Source: Anaerolineae bacterium
Lineage (GTDB): Bacteria; Chloroflexota; Anaerolineae; UBA1429
Assembly (NCBI GenBank): GCA_016928125.1
Contig: JAFGLK010000292.1
Location: 1-9,074 of the forward strand
DNA: 9,074 nt
Reading direction: 5' to 3'
Numbering within the stretch: position 1 is the first letter of the stretch; each line of letters starts with the position of its first letter. The position numbers and the translations under genes are program-made. This document shows, in pieces, positions 6,094-9,074 of the stretch. The notes under the pieces are model-generated. The model saw nothing but the letters and a program-made list of their open reading frames with translations, ran no database searches and was not told where the DNA came from.

Positions 6094-6160
6094 GCCATAG
6101 CGCCGGATGAACGATGCACGATGGACGACGGCCCTCGGGTGCGAGACAGGGAGAGATCAC

Positions 6161-6817
6161 ATGAGCAAGACAACGCTCCGTATCCTGTTGGCGGCGATCG
6201 TTCTGGGTCTGATTGGTGCGCCGAGTGGTGTTGCGCAGGGGGCCAACGCACCGGGGGCCGCTGCGCAGGTGGGGGCCGTCTACGTGCCGCTCTTCTTGAC
6301 ACCCGCGATCTATCCGTCGCTGGCCGACGCGGACATCTACTCGGGCAGGCCGGACGAGAACGGGGCCTACTATAGCGACCTGTGGCTCGGCTATGACACA
6401 GTGGAGCAGGACTATTTGGCCATGCGCATCCTGTATCGCTTTGACCTGCCTGCAGACGTGGACCAGGCTTCGGTCAGGTCGGCCAGGCTGCGCCTCTACC
6501 TGGTCAACTCCTTTGATACGGATGTCTCACGCATCTGCCGCATCTATCGGATCAGCTCGCCCTGGGAGGAGGAGACCGTAACCTGGAACACGCATCCGCA
6601 GCTGGCTGAGCAGCACGCGGCGGCGAGCGTGCCGGATACCGGCGACGTGTGGATCAGTTGGGACGTGACGACCCTGGTGCGAGGCTGGCTGCAGGGCGCC
6701 TATCCCAACTACGGCCTGATGTTGATCGGGGACGAGACGCAGCTCAATATCCGCGTCTTTGCCAGCCGCGAGGATGAGACGTATCCGCCCGAGTTGGTGA
6801 TCGAGTACACGCGCTAG
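6161..6817 (+). CDS. Secreted DNRLRE domain-containing protein
   Basis: A 218-residue exported protein. Seen: a signal peptide of the form M-S-K-T-T-L-R followed by a hydrophobic stretch to about residue 20 and an Ala/Gly-rich cleavage zone. After a short linker with Y-V-P-L-F-L comes one DNRLRE-type beta-sandwich: Y-S-D-L-W-L-G, L-Y-R-F-D-L-P, V-R-S-A-R-L-R-L-Y-L, then W-E-E-E-T-V-T-W-N-T-H-P, W-I-S-W-D-V-T-T-L-V-R-G-W-L, N-Y-G-L-M-L-I-G and R-E-D-E-T-Y-P-P-E-L-V-I-E-Y. Such domains occur in surface-attached bacterial proteins, but here no enzyme domain, repeats or anchor motif follow. The ATG at 6161 is chosen because GGGAG lies about seven bases upstream and the signal peptide begins there; an in-frame ATG at 6107 would bury it. 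Function unknown. Whether it belongs to the sulfur transcript, 67 bases upstream, is unclear. Confidence 0.85.
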   Translation: MSKTTLRILLAAIVLGLIGAPSGVAQGANAPGAAAQVGAVYVPLFLTPAIYPSLADADIYSGRPDENGAYYSDLWLGYDTVEQDYLAMRILYRFDLPADVDQASVRSARLRLYLVNSFDTDVSRICRIYRISSPWEEETVTWNTHPQLAEQHAAASVPDTGDVWISWDVTTLVRGWLQGAYPNYGLMLIGDETQLNIRVFASREDETYPPELVIEYTR

Positions 6818-6825
6818 GCGCGCAT

Positions 6826-6856
6826 GCGACGCGCGTGGAGGCGCTTGTGGCGTCGC
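6826..6856. other. GC-rich stem-loop downstream of the DNRLRE gene
   Basis: GCGACGC (6826-6832) and GCGTCGC (6850-6856) form a perfect 7-bp stem with a 17-base loop just after the stop codon. No T-run follows, so it is not a canonical intrinsic terminator. It could protect the 3' end or be chance in GC-rich sequence. Confidence 0.3.
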
Positions 6857-6873
6857 CTGATCCAGCTTACCAT
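6845..6873 (+). promoter_or_regulatory. Weak promoter candidate for the amidohydrolase-enolase genes
   Basis: TTGTGG (6845-6850, 3 of 6), 17 bases, TACCAT (6868-6873, 4 of 6). It lies in the 121-base gap before the GTG start at 6939. The match is weak and it overlaps the stem-loop; read-through from upstream is equally possible. Confidence 0.25.
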
Positions 6874-6925
6874 ACGGCCCATGCGTCGCAGCCCGCGCGG
6901 CCAGCAGGGATGAGACGCGCCCGCC

Positions 6926-6934
6926 AAAGGAGGT
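6926..6934 (+). promoter_or_regulatory. Near-perfect Shine-Dalgarno for the GTG-start amidohydrolase
   Basis: AAAGGAGGT, complementary to the 16S anti-SD over nine bases, ends four bases before the GTG at 6939. It decides the GTG start and predicts strong initiation, perhaps compensating for the non-ATG codon. Confidence 0.7.
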
Positions 6935-6938
6935 CTCT

Positions 6939-7760
6939 GTGAGAATCATCGATCCGCATGTGCACGTCTGGAAGAACGATCCGGCCTTTCCCTGGGCGCC
7001 GGAGAACACCAACCCGGCCAGGGAGGACGCCACGCCCGAGATGCTGCTGGAGCTGATGGCGGCCAACGGCGTGGAGAAGACCGTCCTGGTGCAGGTCATC
7101 GGCTATCGCTGGGACAACCGCTACACGGCCAAGGCACTGCGCGACTATCCTGACAAGTTCATGGGCGTCTGCCGCGTGAACCCCGAGGACCCAGCGGCGC
7201 CGGAGCACCTGACCTACTGGACCGAGGAGCACGGCTTTCACGGCGTGCGCCTGAGCCCGGCGGTGGGCAGCGCGGGCGATTGGTTCACCGGCCCCAACAT
7301 GGACCCGATCTTTGCGCGGGCGGCGGAACTGGGCGTGCCCATGCTCATCCTCACCCGGCCGCCGCGCCTGCCCGATCTGGCCGCGCTGATCGAGCGCCAT
7401 CCCACGCTGGACGTGGTGATCGATCACATGGCCGATTGCTCGCCCACCGACCTGACGGAGCGAGCCAGGCTGCTCGATCTGGCGCGCTATCCGCGGGTGT
7501 TCGTCAAGATCAGCCACACCTGGTCGCTTTCGCAAGAGGAATACCCCTGGCGCGACACCCACGACCTGGTCAAGTCGGTGTACGAGGCCTACGGCGCGCA
7601 GCGCATCATGTGGGGCACCGACTGGCCCGTGTGTCTGCACCGCACGACGTACGACAAGACCCTGGCGGTGGTGCGCGACGAGATGGACTTTATCCGGGAC
7701 GCCGACCGCGAGTGGGTCCTCGGCAAGACGGCGCTGCGGCTGTGGCCCTTTGAGGGCTGA
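6939..7760 (+). CDS. Amidohydrolase 2 (COG3618-type) hydrolase, lactonase-like
   Basis: A 273-residue TIM-barrel metal-dependent hydrolase. Seen: H7-V-H9 in the opening D-P-H-V-H-V-W, a conserved G-F-H-G-V-R-L near 99-105, V-I-D-H163-M-A-D, and I-M-W-G-T-D228-W-P-V at the C-terminal end, the normal barrel-end metal and catalytic positions of the family. Related enzymes hydrolyse lactones such as L-fuconolactone and 2-pyrone-4,6-dicarboxylate. Translation begins at GTG, with the very strong Shine-Dalgarno just upstream and the family N-terminus directly following. The enolase-type dehydratase starts 12 bases after its stop, a pairing known in oxidative sugar pathways where a lactonase feeds a sugar-acid dehydratase. 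The lactone substrate is inferred and its identity unknown. No signal peptide, so cytoplasmic. Confidence 0.9.
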   Translation: MRIIDPHVHVWKNDPAFPWAPENTNPAREDATPEMLLELMAANGVEKTVLVQVIGYRWDNRYTAKALRDYPDKFMGVCRVNPEDPAAPEHLTYWTEEHGFHGVRLSPAVGSAGDWFTGPNMDPIFARAAELGVPMLILTRPPRLPDLAALIERHPTLDVVIDHMADCSPTDLTERARLLDLARYPRVFVKISHTWSLSQEEYPWRDTHDLVKSVYEAYGAQRIMWGTDWPVCLHRTTYDKTLAVVRDEMDFIRDADREWVLGKTALRLWPFEG

Positions 7761-7772
7761 GGGGGCCGATAT

Positions 7773-8993
7773 ATGAGCGACGCCATCATCCGAGTGGAGG
7801 CCCTGCGTGTTGGGGCGGGGCGCGACTATCAGGCCACAGCCGGGCTGCGCGCCCCGCAGGTGGGCGCCGGGCCGCATGAGCGCGCGGTCAAGGCCCTGGA
7901 CGCCAACACTGGCCGCCATCTATGCGTCTATGGCGCCCGGGTGGAGACGCTGCTGGTCAAGATCACCACCGCGTCCGGGCTGGTGGGCTGGGGCGAGGCG
8001 CACTCGCCCCCCGTCCCGCGGGTGAGTCAGGCGCTGATCGAGGACCTGTTGGCGCCGCAACTGCTGGGCCGCGATCCTCTGGCGGTGGAGGCCCATTGGG
8101 ATCGGCTATACCACTCGATGCGCCTGCGCGGGCATGCCACCGGTTTCATGCTCGAGGCGCTGGCGGGGGTGGACCTGGCGCTGTGGGATCTGGCGGGCAA
8201 GCTGCTGGGCCAGCCGCTCTACCGGCTGTTGGGTGGGCCATTCGGCGCCGATGAGGGCCAGGCGCCGCGCATCCGCTGCTACGCCTCGGGGGTGCCGGGC
8301 GCCACGCTGGAGGAACGTCTACAGGCGGCTGAGCGCTTCATCGCCCTGGGCTACACGGCCATCAAGCTCTCCATCGGGCGCGGCCCTCTTGACGAAGACC
8401 TGGCGCAGGTGGAGGCCGTGGCCGACGCCATCAAAGGTCGGGCCGACCTGCTGGTGGACGCCCACGGCTGCTATGATGCCCGCAGCGTGGTGCCCGCCGC
8501 GCGGCGTATGGAGGCGGCCGGGGTAGCCTGGCTGGAGGACCCGTTGGCGCCCGAGGATGTGGAGGGCTATGCGGCGCTCTGCCGCGCGGTGGATATCCCC
8601 ATCGCCAACGGTGAGACCGAGTGCACGCGCTGGCAGTTCCACCAGAAGCTGGCTCGGGGCGCCGCCGATGTGATCCTGCCCGACATTTGCCGAGCCGGGG
8701 GCATCTCAGAGGGGCGGCGCATCGCCTGGGTGGCGGACCTCTTCCACACACCCTGGTGCGCCCACGTGAGCAGTGGCTCGTGGATTCACCTGGTGGCGGC
8801 GCTGCATCTGGCGGCCGCCACGCCCAATTTCCTGATCTGCGAGTATCCCAATCCGCTCAGCCCCAACGAACTGGGCGATCCTCTGCTACAAAAGCCGCTA
8901 CGCTACGCGGATGGACATCTACAGGTGCCCGACGGGCCTGGGCTGGGCATCGAGATCGACGAGGCGGCGCTGGCGGAACACACGGTGGGCTGA
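7773..8993 (+). CDS. Mandelate racemase/muconate lactonizing family enolase, probable sugar-acid dehydratase
   Basis: A 406-residue enolase-superfamily protein. An N-terminal capping domain ends in V-G-W-G-E-A and holds a loop of about 35 residues (12-46) before the usual V-E-T-L-L-V-K-I strand. The barrel shows: A-I-K198-L-S, D229-A-H231, W-L-E255-D-P, N-G-E281-T-E, L-P-D304-I-C-R-A-G-G-I, A-H331-V-S-S-G-S and C-E357-Y-P. D229, E255 and E281 fit the Mg2+ triad, D304/H331 the His-Asp dyad, and E357 the MR-type glutamate. The second Lys of MR's K-x-K is Ser200, while D-x-H resembles the GalD type of acid-sugar dehydratases. Dehydration of an aldonic acid is more likely than racemisation. It follows the lactonase-like gene by 12 bases, with GAGGGGG overlapping that gene's stop as ribosome site. 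The substrate is not determinable. Confidence 0.92.
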   Translation: MSDAIIRVEALRVGAGRDYQATAGLRAPQVGAGPHERAVKALDANTGRHLCVYGARVETLLVKITTASGLVGWGEAHSPPVPRVSQALIEDLLAPQLLGRDPLAVEAHWDRLYHSMRLRGHATGFMLEALAGVDLALWDLAGKLLGQPLYRLLGGPFGADEGQAPRIRCYASGVPGATLEERLQAAERFIALGYTAIKLSIGRGPLDEDLAQVEAVADAIKGRADLLVDAHGCYDARSVVPAARRMEAAGVAWLEDPLAPEDVEGYAALCRAVDIPIANGETECTRWQFHQKLARGAADVILPDICRAGGISEGRRIAWVADLFHTPWCAHVSSGSWIHLVAALHLAAATPNFLICEYPNPLSPNELGDPLLQKPLRYADGHLQVPDGPGLGIEIDEAALAEHTVG

Positions 8994-9036
8994 GCGCGGC
9001 CCGGCGCAGGCTGCCGTGGGCTGAGGAGGGCAGACG

Positions 9037-9074
9037 ATGAACTCAAGAGAGCGGGTCATGACCGCGCTGCGGCG
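9037..9074 (+). CDS. Second UroD-family gene, first 12 codons only
   Basis: The window ends inside a gene whose ATG at 9037 has GAGGAGGG (9023-9030) six bases upstream. The visible protein MNSRERVMTALR matches the usual UroD-family opening (x-S-R-E-R-V-x-x-A-L), like TPRQRFIAAL in the first UroD gene. It starts 43 bases after the enolase stop and is probably in the same operon. Assignment rests on 12 residues and must be treated as provisional. Confidence 0.55.
   Translation, partial: MNSRERVMTALR

Noticed and set aside
6107..6160. Upstream ATG for the DNRLRE protein
   Set aside because: It would place 18 polar residues before the signal peptide and lacks a ribosome site; ATG 6161 has one.
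6826..6856. Intrinsic terminator after the DNRLRE gene
   Set aside because: A stem is present, but the loop is long and no T-run follows, so only a stem-loop is reported.
6867..7919. A 350-residue antisense open frame over the amidohydrolase
   Set aside because: It has the same shadow pattern, no ribosome site or family motif, and the plus-strand gene carries all its catalytic residues.

Overview
This 9,074-base window is GC-rich, gene-dense bacterial chromosome holding ten protein-coding genes (eight complete, one cut at each edge). No rRNA, tRNA, insertion sequence, prophage or CRISPR array is visible. The mix of families (UroD-like proteins, an M55 D-aminopeptidase, SfsA, a persulfide dioxygenase/rhodanese fusion, a secreted DNRLRE-domain protein, sugar-acid enzymes) together with high GC fits a Chloroflexota (Anaerolineae-like) genome. 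That placement is inferred from gene content and style, not from a phylogenetic marker.

Region 1 (1-1756): a Gfo/Idh/MocA oxidoreductase running off the left edge on the minus strand and a UroD-family protein on the plus strand diverge from a 308-base intergenic region. It carries two good sigma-70-type promoters, a perfect 18-bp palindrome, several GCCAA half-sites and a LacI-like operator candidate over the plus-strand -35 box. The two genes are probably co-regulated.

Region 2 (1784-3349, minus): sfsA followed 33 bases later by an M55 D-aminopeptidase, probably one transcript from a promoter upstream of sfsA. It converges on the UroD gene.

Region 3 (3547-6093, plus): a tightly spaced sulfur cassette. 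A three-domain protein (persulfide dioxygenase, degenerate rhodanese, active rhodanese; the CstB layout) is followed at 3 bases by a YeeE/YedE permease subunit and at about 12 bases by a second one. It looks like a sulfide/persulfide detoxification or thiosulfate-handling operon. Its promoter lies back to back with that of sfsA.

Region 4 (6161-6817): a small secreted DNRLRE-domain protein of unknown role.

Region 5 (6939-9074, plus): an amidohydrolase of the fuconolactonase-like COG3618 group (GTG start, very strong Shine-Dalgarno), a mandelate-racemase-type enolase 12 bases later, then the first 12 codons of a second UroD-family gene. With the Gfo/Idh dehydrogenase in region 1, this gives an oxidation, lactone hydrolysis and dehydration set typical of oxidative sugar catabolism, with UroD-like proteins at both ends. 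The substrate cannot be read from the sequence. The most unusual points are the UroD-like proteins with sugar-acid enzymes, the departures from consensus in the enolase and UroD-like active sites, the CstB-YeeE/YedE arrangement, and the palindromic operator candidates.
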